From NCBI RefSeq assembly GCF_900156875.1, contig NZ_LT707408.1, positions 896,552 to 960,551 on the forward strand: a stretch of 64,000 nucleotides of DNA. The letters are read 5' to 3'. Every line of letters starts with the position of its first letter. Position 1 is the first letter of the stretch. A model generated the notes under the pieces. It saw nothing but the letters and a program-made list of their open reading frames with translations, was not told the DNA's origin and did not search any database. Both the position numbers and the translations under genes were made by a program. Source of the stretch: Robertmurraya dakarensis (GTDB taxonomy: Bacteria; Bacillota; Bacilli; Bacillales; Cytobacillaceae). Below, piece by piece: positions 25,567 to 33,572 of the stretch.

Positions 25567-25781
25567 AACTTCTCCTTTTCACTCATTTTTTATATTTTAG
25601 TGTAAAGCTTTAGGAAAATAATTGTCTGCATGATAAACTTATTTTGATTGAAGACTTTACACAGAGACAGTATTTATCAAACATATTATGATTCATATGT
25701 TATCTATTTACATTAATACTTGTTATAGAATATGTCCAATTTTTCAATCTGTTTCTGTAATGTAGTTTGGAGGACAAAATA

Positions 25782-26597
25782 ATGATATTGGTAGAGAACA
25801 AAATAGTCAGTGGTATTCCATTACTGCATGTTGCCCAAAAAGAAAAGATAAATAAACGGCTGCCTCTAGTTCTATTTGTTCATGGTTTTGAGAGTGCGAA
25901 AGAAAATAATCTTCATTATGCTTATTTATTGGCTGATAAGGGCTTTAGAGTGGTACTTCCCGAAGCAATTCATCATGGGGAACGACAATCGGGATTAAGT
26001 GGGAAAAAACTACATTTACGCTTTTGGGAGATCGTCCTGAGAACCATCCATGAATTAGAAGTCTTAAAGGATTATTTTGAAAATAAAGACCTGGTTGACA
26101 GTAATAATATTGGTGTAGCTGGTACATCAATGGGTGGTATAGTAACGTTCGGTGCATTAACGAAGTATCCGTGGATTAAGGCTTCCGTTAGTTTAATGGG
26201 AATGCCGTCATACGTAAAATATGCAAAAATGCAGCTAGAGCACTTGAGCCAAAATGGGGTATCGGTACCTTTTAATGATGATGAACTGCAAGGTTTGTTT
26301 GAACAGCTATCGGTCTTCGATATAAGCAAAAACCCAGAAGTTCTTAATGAACGGCCGCTGCTGTTCTGGCATGGTCAGAAAGATCCTATTGTGCCGTACT
26401 CGTTAACCTACCAATTTTATGAAACCATTAGACCGAAGTACAGTAATAGTCCAGAAAAACTTCAGTTTATTTCAGATGAAAAAGCTGATCATAAGGTAAG
26501 CCGGTTAGGTGTGTTAAAGTTAGTAGAATGGTTTGAAAAGTATTTAAATCCTTCTAATGATATGATGTATGTCACTTCAGTAAATAATCGGACATAA
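25782..26597 (+). CDS. yitV: Alpha/beta hydrolase (esterase) YitV
   Basis: A 271-residue alpha/beta hydrolase of the YitV type. VLFVHGFESAKENN is the oxyanion region, GVAGTSMGGIVTFGAL holds the nucleophile Ser, FWHGQKDPIVPYSLT the Asp, and EKADHKVS the His, so the triad is complete. There is no signal peptide. The frame extends 5 codons upstream, but GGAGG at 25769-25773 places the start at ATG 25782. B. subtilis YitV is a putative esterase. It is followed by yitW 78 bases downstream. Confidence 0.92.
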   Translation: MILVENKIVSGIPLLHVAQKEKINKRLPLVLFVHGFESAKENNLHYAYLLADKGFRVVLPEAIHHGERQSGLSGKKLHLRFWEIVLRTIHELEVLKDYFENKDLVDSNNIGVAGTSMGGIVTFGALTKYPWIKASVSLMGMPSYVKYAKMQLEHLSQNGVSVPFNDDELQGLFEQLSVFDISKNPEVLNERPLLFWHGQKDPIVPYSLTYQFYETIRPKYSNSPEKLQFISDEKADHKVSRLGVLKLVEWFEKYLNPSNDMMYVTSVNNRT

Positions 26598-26675
26598 TAA
26601 AATAAGTGTATTCTTTTTATATTATTTCTTTTTTTGTTAAGATATGAATGGAATAACAATAAAGGGGTGTTTAAT

Positions 26676-26984
26676 GTGGATCAAGATTTAAAAGATAGTA
26701 TTATGGGAGCGCTGGAACTTGTTGTCGACCCAGAGCTTGGAATAGATATCGTGAATCTCGGTTTGGTGTATGACGTGGAATTGAGTGATGAGGGTGAATT
26801 GAAAGTTACGATGACATTAACGTCAATGGGATGCCCTTTAGCAGGAGTTCTTGTTGATCAGGTTAAATCAGCAGTTGCTGACATTCCTGAAGTGAAGGAT
26901 GTAGATGTTAACATTGTATGGAATCCGCCATGGACAAAAGACAAAATGTCAAGATATGCAAAAATTGCATTAGGGATTCGCTAA
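26676..26984 (+). CDS. yitW: MIP18/DUF59 family Fe-S maturation protein YitW
   Basis: A 102-residue DUF59 protein: VVDPELGIDIVNLGLVYDV, TMTLTSMGCPLAG with the conserved Cys, and NIVWNPPWTKDKMSRYAK. SufT and PaaD relatives assist iron-sulfur cluster assembly. The frame is open upstream, but AAAGGGGTG at 26661-26669 supports initiation at GTG 26676, which gives the usual length. It is the last yit gene before the Fnr-linked block. Confidence 0.92.
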   Translation: MDQDLKDSIMGALELVVDPELGIDIVNLGLVYDVELSDEGELKVTMTLTSMGCPLAGVLVDQVKSAVADIPEVKDVDVNIVWNPPWTKDKMSRYAKIALGIR

Positions 26985-27010
26985 AACAGGGAGCACTTCC
27001 CTGTTTTTTT
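26983..27010 (+). terminator. Terminator of yitW
   Basis: AAACAGGGA and TCCCTGTTT form a 9-bp stem with a 5-base loop, followed by seven T residues ending at 27010. Confidence 0.9.
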
Positions 27011-27046
27011 GTGACAAAAAATATAAATTCTTGAAAAACGCCTTTT

Positions 27047-27089
27047 TGTGAGATTCTTCACTTATTTTCATTTTGACAGCCATTATAAT
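27047..27089 (+). promoter_or_regulatory. Fnr-type operator and -10 box, radical SAM gene promoter
   Basis: TGTGA-GATTCT-TCACT (27047-27062) matches the Bacillus Fnr box TGTGA-N6-TCACA with one change. TATAAT (27084-27089) follows, and the two centres are 32 bp apart, placing the box at -41.5 if transcription starts near 27096. No suitable -35 is present: a TTGACA at 27073 is only 5 bases from the -10. Anaerobic activation by Fnr is predicted. Confidence 0.75.
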
Positions 27090-27172
27090 ACAGGTATTGA
27101 AACTTTTTAAAGTTCGGGCTTTTATAAATCATATCGAAGTTTCTTTTAGGCAAACCCTAGGAGGCGTTTTTC

Positions 27173-28297
27173 ATGAATTTTAATAGAGATTACAATAAAG
27201 ATCCATTCATTGTTATTTGGGAATTAACAAGGGCATGTCAGCTGAAATGCTTACATTGCCGTGCAGAAGCTCAATATAAAAGAGATCCGCGTGAACTGAC
27301 ATTTGAACAAGGTAAGAACTTAATAGATCAAATATATGACATGAATAATCCTATGCTTGTCTTTACAGGCGGAGATCCTCTGATGAGACCAGATGTATTT
27401 GATATTGCTGAATATGCGGTCAAAAAAGGAGTGCGTGTCTCAATGACACCAAGTGCTACTCCAAATGTAACGAAAGAGGCGATTGAAAAGGCGAAGGATG
27501 TTGGACTATCTCGCTGGGCTTTTAGCTTGGATGGACATAACGCAGAGATCCATGACCATTTTCGTGGAACAGCAGGTTCTTTTGATTTAACAATGGAAAG
27601 AATTAAATACTTACATGAACTTGAAATCCCTATCCAAATTAATACCGTTATTTCTCGTTATAACTACGAGTATTTAGATGAAATGGCAAAACTTATTGAG
27701 GAATTAGATTGTGTTCTATGGAGTGTATTTTTCTTAGTTCCAACAGGCAGAGGGCAAGAAAAAGATATGATTTCTCCTGTGGAACATGAAAAGGTATTTA
27801 TATGGCTTCAGGACTTAAGTAAAAGAGTTAAATTTGATATAAAAACTACTGCAGCACAGCACTACCGCCGTGTCTTTATCCAACAGCGGATGAAGGAAGC
27901 AAAAGGACAGGCAGACGAAATTCGTTATATGGACGCCCTCACAGAACAGGGATTAACGGGTTCTATTGATGGTTTGGGAAGAGCACCAAAAGGTGTTAAT
28001 GATGGGAATGGATTTGTATTTATTTCCCATACTGGTGATGTTTATCCAAGTGGTCTGCTTCCGATTAAAGCGGGGAATGTCAAAGAGCAGCCGTTAGCTG
28101 AAATTTACCGAGAGTCACCGATCTTTAAGGACTTGCGGGATCCTGATAAATACAAAGGAAAATGTGGCGTATGTGAGTTTAGGCATGTTTGTGGAGGTTC
28201 TCGCTCACGTGCATATGCAATGACTGGGGATTATCTCGAAAGTGAACCATTCTGTATCTACGTACCAAAAGCACTAAGAAAGAAGCAAGCGCAATAA
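27173..28297 (+). CDS. Radical SAM/SPASM domain protein (TIGR04053 / BA_1875-like)
   Basis: A 374-residue radical SAM enzyme. The cluster motif CQLKCLHC lies at residues about 21-28, the SAM-binding GGDPLMR follows, and a C-terminal SPASM-type domain has CGVCEFRHVCGG and a later Cys in SEPFC for auxiliary Fe-S clusters. It resembles the TIGR04053 group and haem-biosynthesis relatives such as AhbD/NirJ; the reaction is not known. An Fnr-class promoter precedes it and fnr lies convergent downstream, so expression under oxygen limitation is likely. AGGAGG precedes the ATG by 9 bases. Confidence 0.9.
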   Translation: MNFNRDYNKDPFIVIWELTRACQLKCLHCRAEAQYKRDPRELTFEQGKNLIDQIYDMNNPMLVFTGGDPLMRPDVFDIAEYAVKKGVRVSMTPSATPNVTKEAIEKAKDVGLSRWAFSLDGHNAEIHDHFRGTAGSFDLTMERIKYLHELEIPIQINTVISRYNYEYLDEMAKLIEELDCVLWSVFFLVPTGRGQEKDMISPVEHEKVFIWLQDLSKRVKFDIKTTAAQHYRRVFIQQRMKEAKGQADEIRYMDALTEQGLTGSIDGLGRAPKGVNDGNGFVFISHTGDVYPSGLLPIKAGNVKEQPLAEIYRESPIFKDLRDPDKYKGKCGVCEFRHVCGGSRSRAYAMTGDYLESEPFCIYVPKALRKKQAQ

Positions 28298-28301
28298 TAA
28301 A

Positions 28302-28334
28302 AAGAAGGAGCGCTGATAGCCAGCGCTCCTTCTT
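28302..28334. terminator. Bidirectional terminator between radical SAM gene and fnr
   Basis: AAGAAGGAGCGCTG (28302-28315) and CAGCGCTCCTTCTT (28321-28334) form a perfect 14-bp stem with a 5-base loop between convergent genes. Confidence 0.88.
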
Positions 28335-28347
28335 ACTTTAAATACCA

Positions 28348-29046
28348 TTATTCTATATTACAATAAACGGCAGGGCAGTTTTCACAGCCGATTTCGTCTT
28401 TAAGAAACTGTAAGTCATGAATGACAATCTTTCCTTTATTAATAGAAATAACAGATTCTTTCTTAAGTTCATTTAAGATGCGGTTCGTACTTTCGCGGGA
28501 CGTTCCGCAAAAATTAGCCAATTCTTGGTTGGTAAGTGGTAAATCAATAAGGATTCCATCATTCTTTTGAACACCGTAGCTATTAGTCATTCGAATTAGT
28601 GTTGAATATAGGGCTCCTTTTTTTCCGTTCAATACAAGGTCGCGAAACTTAGTTTGTGTTTTTCGAAAATGGTCACTCATCCATTTCATAAACTCAAAAG
28701 CAAGAGCACTATTATTAAATATTTCTCTTTCAATAACATCTTTTTTAACTGCAACGATTTCTGCATTTTCAATTGCTTTAGCGCTTAGCAGGAATTTTGG
28801 AGAACTCGTGAATAACGTTAACTCTCCAAAAATATCATTCTCGCCACAAATACGCAAAGAGAGCTCTCTGCCATCAGCTGTTATCTTACTAATTTGAATT
28901 TTTCCTGATAGGATAATATATAGTTCTTCCGCATCCATTCCCTCTTGAAAAATAAACTTATTCTTCTTAACGGAAATATGACGGTCTGCAAATTGAAGTA
29001 ATTCCTTAATTTCGATTGAGTGTGTAGGTTTTATTTGGCTAGGCAT
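28348..29046 (-). CDS. fnr: Fnr, anaerobic Crp/Fnr-family regulator
   Basis: A 232-residue Crp/Fnr regulator. A cyclic-nucleotide-like domain is at about 25-140 (FIFQEGMDAEELYIILSGKI, DIFGELTLF) and a winged helix at about 150-215 (LTNQELANFCGTSRESTNRI). The C-terminus GCENCPAVYCNIE provides Cys221, Cys224 and Cys229. This is the B. subtilis-type arrangement, in which three C-terminal cysteines and an Asp bind the 4Fe-4S cluster, unlike the N-terminal cluster of E. coli FNR. The recognition helix context ESTNR fits TGTGA boxes. It is the obvious regulator of four neighbouring promoters. Confidence 0.94.
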   Translation of the reverse strand: MPSQIKPTHSIEIKELLQFADRHISVKKNKFIFQEGMDAEELYIILSGKIQISKITADGRELSLRICGENDIFGELTLFTSSPKFLLSAKAIENAEIVAVKKDVIEREIFNNSALAFEFMKWMSDHFRKTQTKFRDLVLNGKKGALYSTLIRMTNSYGVQKNDGILIDLPLTNQELANFCGTSRESTNRILNELKKESVISINKGKIVIHDLQFLKDEIGCENCPAVYCNIE

Positions 29047-29584
29047 TAAAATCGCCCCTTAATAGTAAATTTTCATTAAAAGTGTTAGGCAAAGGAAATA
29101 CAAATCAAATCTTTGTTTACTTCTTGTAATCTATTGATTTTAGAATGCCCGATTACCAAAAAAGTGTCAATGAGATCCGTTTATATTTAACAATATGTTC
29201 ACCTTTTAAACCATATTAAATCATAAAGCATTGTTGCATATTGACATGTTCAAATGGAAGGTTTATACAGAGAAAAGCAGTTCGTCTTGTGATAAAATGA
29301 CAAGATCAATTCTTTTATAAGGTTTTTTATTTTTTGTATTTGCCGTAATAGTGTACAATGTAAATAATTAGAAATAAACCGGGTGCTATATTTGAAAAAT
29401 ATATGACAAAATGAGTGTTTTGTAGTATTTACCCTGAATTTGTGTTGTAATAGAAATTCACTAATGAACATATAAATTATAACATTTACTTATTTAAGAA
29501 TTAGTGAGTTAGTTAACAGCAGTCAAGAAGTAAAATTGATAGGATTATTTAGTAAGTGCACTCTAAATATGGAGTTGACGTATA
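29047..29584. other. 538-bp intergenic region between divergent fnr and moaA
   Basis: No credible gene was found. It holds a sigma-A-like fnr promoter on the minus strand and a palindrome TCTTGT-N9-ACAAGA (29285-29305). Long AT-rich stretches with several -10-like hexamers lie upstream of moaA. No Fnr box at the 32-bp spacing used by the neighbouring promoters was found for moaA or fnr. Confidence 0.6.
29142..29170 (-). promoter_or_regulatory. Candidate sigma-A promoter of fnr
   Basis: On the minus strand TTGACA (29170-29165) is 17 bases from CATTCT (29147-29142). The -35 is perfect and the -10 weak, about 95 bases before the fnr start. A weak -10 would suit an activated promoter. Confidence 0.4.
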
Positions 29585-30601
29585 TTGGATAAAAAGTATG
29601 TAAAGGATCAGTTAAATCGACCACTTAAGGATTTGCGAATATCTGTTATTGATCGATGTAACTTTCGTTGTCAATACTGTATGCCAGCTGAAGTTTTTGG
29701 ACCAGATTTTGCTTTCTTACCTAAAAGTGAGTTATTAACATATGAAGAAATAGAGAGATTAGCTAAGATATTTGTGGAGTTAGGCGTTGAAAAAATTCGC
29801 CTAACTGGCGGCGAGCCTTTATTACGAAAGGATTTGCCAGTGCTAGTAAAGCTGCTATCTCAAATAAACGGATTGAGAGATATTGGATTAACGACGAATG
29901 GAGTTCTGCTCCCTAAGTACGCCAAAGAATTAAAGGAAGCTGGATTAAAGCGTGTGAATATCAGCTTAGATAGCTTGAATGATGAGCTATTTGGGGAAAT
30001 CAATGGCCGTAATGTTGGGGTTAAGCCTGTTATCAAAGGGATTAAGGCTGCACAAGAAGCGGGGCTGGGCGTTAAGATTAATATGGTTGTAAAGAAAGGC
30101 CTAAATGATTCTGAAATCGTGCCGATGGCTAAGTTTTGCAAGGAAAATAACCTTCAACTTCGTTTCATAGAATTTATGGATGTCGGCAGTACAAATGGCT
30201 GGAAAATGGATGATGTGGTTACGAAGAAGGAAATCTATGATCTCTTAAGTAAGCATTATCTTCTGGAACCTGTTGACCCAGATTATTTTGGTGAGGTTGC
30301 TAAGCGTTACCGTTATGAGGGTTCAGATTTAGATGTAGGGTTTATTACATCTGTTTCGGAGTCTTTCTGTTCTAGCTGTACCCGTTCCCGATTATCTGCA
30401 AATGGTCAGTTGTTTACATGTTTGTTCAATGGAAATGGTCATGACATCAGAGATTTTATGAGGACTGGTGTGAGCGATGGTGAAATTGCAGACCGTATTT
30501 CTTCGATTTGGAATGGCAGAACTGATCGCTATTCTGATGAAAGAACAGAAGAAACAGTTGCAAATCGAAAGAAAATTGAAATGTCATACATCGGTGGATA
30601 A
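29585..30601 (+). CDS. moaA: GTP 3',8-cyclase MoaA
   Basis: MoaA converts GTP to 3',8-cyclo-dihydro-GTP, the first step of molybdenum cofactor synthesis. The 338-residue product has the N-terminal radical SAM motif CNFRCQYC, the SAM-binding [13 protein letters not shown], and the second cluster [18 protein letters not shown]. It ends in the essential Gly-Gly (SYIGG). The start is TTG at 29585 with a weak GGAG 11 bases upstream; no better start is available. moaB, moaC, moaD and moaE are absent from the window. Confidence 0.96.
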   Translation: MDKKYVKDQLNRPLKDLRISVIDRCNFRCQYCMPAEVFGPDFAFLPKSELLTYEEIERLAKIFVELGVEKIRLTGGEPLLRKDLPVLVKLLSQINGLRDIGLTTNGVLLPKYAKELKEAGLKRVNISLDSLNDELFGEINGRNVGVKPVIKGIKAAQEAGLGVKINMVVKKGLNDSEIVPMAKFCKENNLQLRFIEFMDVGSTNGWKMDDVVTKKEIYDLLSKHYLLEPVDPDYFGEVAKRYRYEGSDLDVGFITSVSESFCSSCTRSRLSANGQLFTCLFNGNGHDIRDFMRTGVSDGEIADRISSIWNGRTDRYSDERTEETVANRKKIEMSYIGG

Positions 30602-30626
30602 ACTCTCCTTTAGGGGGAGTTTTTTT
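30599..30626 (+). terminator. Terminator of moaA
   Basis: AAACTCTCC and GGGGGAGTTT pair around a TTTA loop and are followed by a run of seven T residues. Confidence 0.82.
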
Positions 30627-30650
30627 GTTTTATTTGAGTTCTATTAAATT

Positions 30651-30676
30651 AAAAAAGCTGTAATTAAATTACAGCT
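30651..30676 (-). terminator. Terminator of ric
   Basis: AAGCTGTAATT and AATTACAGCTT form a perfect stem. On the minus strand it exits into six T residues, fitting termination of ric, whose stop lies about 60 bases upstream. Confidence 0.7.
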
Positions 30677-30734
30677 TCGAGAGTGAATGAGAATAAAGTT
30701 TTTAATTATTAATAACTGTTTAATAGCTAGTAAC

Positions 30735-31436
30735 TTATGCTCCAATATACCTTGGGAATAGGATGTTATTCTCGAGATGTACATGCATAAAGGTATCTGC
30801 TTCAAGCATTTCCAGCCTTTTATAAACTAAGCGGTAGGTTCCGCATGCATCAAGCGGCGGTGTGAAATCGGAAGTAATATCTCTTAGTTCTTTTAAAATA
30901 GCACCAGCATGATCATGCTCTTTTTCTAACTCAATAATGTGATTAATCATTTCATCTTTATTTTCGACATTTGGGTCGTCTAAGAGATTTAGCATAGGGA
31001 AAACAACGGCATCTTCCTTAGATGTATGCTCCAAAAGTTCCTTTTTTAATTCATAAAATAAGTCATATACTCTTAATAACTCTGGGTGACTTCCGCCATG
31101 TACTTTAGCAACCTTTGTTACATATGGACTTAGTTGAGCAAGCTCTTCTTCTAAAGGAAGATGATACTGCTTTTGAATATGATTAATGATATCTTGAGAC
31201 GCGGAATCAGTCCAAACGGCCGGGTTATCCTTTGAGTTTTCCTCAGTGTTGTAAAGCTGAACTAAATCATTTGTTAATTCATCTATGTCTACTGACCTTT
31301 CTGCTGCTGCTTGTTCTAGAGGGATATTGCCTCCACAGCAGAAATCAATGCGTCTTTGTTTGAAAAGATCAGCAGCTTTTGGCATTTCGTTAACAATATC
31401 TTTCACTAATGTTGTATTTGAAAATGGATATGTCAT
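30735..31436 (-). CDS. ric: Iron-sulfur cluster repair di-iron protein (ScdA/YtfE/RIC)
   Basis: A 233-residue RIC protein. An N-terminal DUF542 domain carries the Cys pair in FKQRRIDFCCGGNIPL, and a hemerythrin-like domain has His/Glu ligands in VAKVHGGSHPELL, LEHTSKEDAVVFPM, ELEKEHDHAGAIL and VHLENNILFPR. These proteins repair Fe-S clusters damaged by nitric oxide or oxidants. TAGGAGG precedes the ATG. A palindromic Fnr box sits at the class II position upstream, linking NO or oxidative repair to anaerobic growth. Confidence 0.94.
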   Translation of the reverse strand: MTYPFSNTTLVKDIVNEMPKAADLFKQRRIDFCCGGNIPLEQAAAERSVDIDELTNDLVQLYNTEENSKDNPAVWTDSASQDIINHIQKQYHLPLEEELAQLSPYVTKVAKVHGGSHPELLRVYDLFYELKKELLEHTSKEDAVVFPMLNLLDDPNVENKDEMINHIIELEKEHDHAGAILKELRDITSDFTPPLDACGTYRLVYKRLEMLEADTFMHVHLENNILFPRYIGA

Positions 31437-31472
31437 TTAAAAAACCTCCTAAAATTCTTGTTCTACTTTTTA

Positions 31473-31515
31473 AGAATAAAGGAATTTATTAAATAACTAG
31501 GTGATAAGCATCACA
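31473..31515 (-). promoter_or_regulatory. Fnr-type operator and -10 box, ric promoter
   Basis: GGTGA-TAAGCA-TCACA (31500-31515) contains the perfect palindrome GTGAT-AAGC-ATCAC. On the minus strand TATTCT (31478-31473) is centred 32 bp away, the same spacing as at three other promoters in this block. Transcription would start near 31466, 30 bases before the ATG. Confidence 0.72.
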
Positions 31516-31592
31516 CTTGAGCGAAAAATTTCATTTTAAGTTATCGATAATTTGGGCAGAAATGTGAATATGGTTCTTCTCACTAAGGTTTT

Positions 31593-31635
31593 TGTGATAT
31601 TTGTCATGTGGTACAAATTGATGTAGGTTTATAAT
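31593..31635 (+). promoter_or_regulatory. Fnr-type operator and -10 box, moeA promoter
   Basis: TGTGA-TATTTG-TCATG (31593-31608) has a perfect left half and three of five bases in the right half. A perfect TATAAT (31630-31635) is centred 32 bp downstream. Transcription would start near 31642, 37 bases before moeA. Confidence 0.68.
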
Positions 31636-31678
31636 AGATTAGTACGTTTTGCGATTTGTACATAGGAGCTGATAGTTA

Positions 31679-32944
31679 ATGCTAGAATTTAGAAAGCCAA
31701 TTCCGATTGGTGAAGCCGTCACAAAAGTGATGGACCATAAGTTAATGGGAAAAACAGAATATGTTTCGATATATGAGAGTTTTGGACGCTATTTATCAGA
31801 GGATTTGGTTGCAACAAACGACGTACCTCATTTTGACCGGGCACCATATGACGGGTTCGCGGTACGTTCAGTAGATACTGAAGGGGCATCCCTTAATAAC
31901 CCTGTTGAATTTGAAGTGGTTGATCATATCGGTGCGGGGGCTTTAGCTGAGAAAAGCGTAGGACCTTTTCAAGCTGTTAGGATCATGACTGGAGCACAAA
32001 TGCCCGAGGGGTGCGACGCTGTCATTATGCTTGAACTGACTCAAACGACGGAACGTGACGGGAAAACATTTATGACAACAAAGCGCAAGCATAACCCGGG
32101 TGATAATGTATCTTTTAGAGGAGAAGACGCTAAAAAGGGCGAGATATTGGTAGGTAAAGGAACGAAAATTAATCCTGGAATTCAAGCAATGTTAGCTACA
32201 TTTGGATACGCTGATGTACCTGTTGCTGCAAAACCAAAAGTCGGCTTATTTGCAACCGGTACAGAGTTGTTGGATGTAAAAGACCCGCTTGAACCAGGAA
32301 AAATTAGAAACAGTAATTCTTATATGATCAGTGCTCAAATTGAAAGAGTTGGTGCTGAGGTCATCTACTTTGGTCTGCTGCCAGATGAATTTGATACCTG
32401 CTTTGAAGCTGTAAAGGAAGCTGTCCAAAAAGTAGATCTGCTTGTGACTACCGGAGGGGTTTCGGTTGGAGACTTCGACTTTATGCCAGCCATCTACGAA
32501 AAACTTGGTGCTGAAGTGTTATTTAATAAAGTTGGGATGCGTCCAGGAAGTGTAACGACAGTTGCCACATTTGAAGGGAAATTCCTTTTTGGGCTTTCCG
32601 GAAACCCTTCAGCATGCTATGTCGGCTTTGAGTTGTTTGCAAGACCGATTATCAGAACGATGTTATTTTCAGCAAAGCCTCATTTGCGAAAAGAAAAGGC
32701 AATTCTACAAGTCGATTTTCCAAAAGCAAATCCATTTACACGATTTGTAAGAAGTTCCTTAACCGTCTCAAATGGCAGGCTTATTGTTTCACCAAGCGGG
32801 CTGGATAAATCCAACATTGTCATGAGTCTTGCAGGCGCTAACTCCTTCGTCATTTTGCCTGGGGGGACAAGGGGGTTCCATTCAGGTGATGAAGTAGATG
32901 TCTTGCTGCTGGAGGATTATGATGGCAGTGAATGGCCGTGGTAA
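31679..32944 (+). CDS. moeA: Molybdopterin molybdenumtransferase MoeA
   Basis: MoeA inserts molybdate into adenylylated molybdopterin. The 421-residue protein has DVPHFDRAPYDGFAVRS, VRIMTGAQMPEGCDAVIMLE, the MoCF core GLFATGTELLD with KIRNSNSYMI, TTGGVSVGDFDFM, and GLSGNPSACYVGFELF, followed by the C-terminal beta domain. ATAGGAGCTG precedes the ATG. The stop overlaps the frame of mobB, so the two are co-translated. A predicted Fnr promoter precedes it. Confidence 0.96.
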   Translation: MLEFRKPIPIGEAVTKVMDHKLMGKTEYVSIYESFGRYLSEDLVATNDVPHFDRAPYDGFAVRSVDTEGASLNNPVEFEVVDHIGAGALAEKSVGPFQAVRIMTGAQMPEGCDAVIMLELTQTTERDGKTFMTTKRKHNPGDNVSFRGEDAKKGEILVGKGTKINPGIQAMLATFGYADVPVAAKPKVGLFATGTELLDVKDPLEPGKIRNSNSYMISAQIERVGAEVIYFGLLPDEFDTCFEAVKEAVQKVDLLVTTGGVSVGDFDFMPAIYEKLGAEVLFNKVGMRPGSVTTVATFEGKFLFGLSGNPSACYVGFELFARPIIRTMLFSAKPHLRKEKAILQVDFPKANPFTRFVRSSLTVSNGRLIVSPSGLDKSNIVMSLAGANSFVILPGGTRGFHSGDEVDVLLLEDYDGSEWPW

Positions 32945-33447
32945 TGCCTTTTGTCTTTCAAATAGTCGGATATCAGAACAGCGGAAAAACAACTTTTATG
33001 AAGAAACTCATTTCTGAATTAGGAAAAGAGCAAATCTCTGTTGTCACGATGAAGCATCATGGTCACGGAGGGAAACCGGATATAGCACAAGAAAAAGATT
33101 CAACTGAGCATATAGGGGCTGGTGCTCTTGCTTCGTTAGTCGAAGGTGATGGCCGGCTAATCCTGCATGCTGAAAAACGAGAGTGGAAGATAGAGGAACA
33201 AATTCAGCTTCTTTCACTACTACAACCGGAGATCATTTTAGTTGAAGGCCATAAGTTTGCACAATTTCCTAAAGGAGTCATCGTGCGAAAACAGGAAGAT
33301 GCTGAACTATTGAGCATGCTGGAAAACATTGAAGTCATTTATTACTGGGAGCCATCACTTATTAAGGGTATCGATATTCCTTCCTTTCATATTGATGACC
33401 AAGCCGGATATATTTATGCTGTAAATATACTCAAACAAAAACTCTAG
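32932..33447 (+). CDS. mobB: Molybdopterin-guanine dinucleotide biosynthesis adaptor MobB
   Basis: A 171-residue MobB P-loop protein. Walker A is GYQNSGKTTFM, and VVTMKHHGHGGKPDIAQEKD with the later ILVEGHKF are typical. It acts with MobA in forming the guanine dinucleotide form of Moco. The start at ATG 32932 overlaps moeA by 13 bases and gives the family-like beginning MAVVMPF; an ATG at 32944 in a TAATG overlap is an alternative. No terminator separates it from moeA. Confidence 0.93.
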   Translation: MAVVMPFVFQIVGYQNSGKTTFMKKLISELGKEQISVVTMKHHGHGGKPDIAQEKDSTEHIGAGALASLVEGDGRLILHAEKREWKIEEQIQLLSLLQPEIILVEGHKFAQFPKGVIVRKQEDAELLSMLENIEVIYYWEPSLIKGIDIPSFHIDDQAGYIYAVNILKQKL

Positions 33448-33491
33448 GCTAATTTGAATTTTTTGTGACCATCGCGAATTATCAAGTATGA

Positions 33492-33534
33492 TGTGATGAC
33501 ATTCACTTCTTTTAATCTGCTAATCCATTATATT
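33492..33534 (+). promoter_or_regulatory. Fnr-type operator and -10 box, ywiC-like promoter
   Basis: TGTGA-TGACAT-TCACT (33492-33507) has the same half-sites as the radical SAM promoter. TATATT (33529-33534) is centred exactly 32 bp downstream. Transcription would start near 33541, about 32 bases before the start codon. Confidence 0.74.
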
Positions 33535-33572
33535 TTGATTAGGGGGCAGGGGAAAATAAGGAGTGAATACTA

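Noticed and set aside
27073-27089. TTGACA next to TATAAT before the radical SAM gene
   Set aside because: The spacer is only 5 bases, so it cannot be a sigma-A -35; the Fnr box explains the promoter better.
29250-29471. 73-codon minus-strand frame in the fnr-moaA gap
   Set aside because: AT-rich composition, no ribosome site and no recognisable motif.
33464-33479. TGTGACCATCGCGAAT before the ywiC-like gene
   Set aside because: The right half does not match an Fnr box and the distance to a -10 is wrong; a better box lies at 33492.
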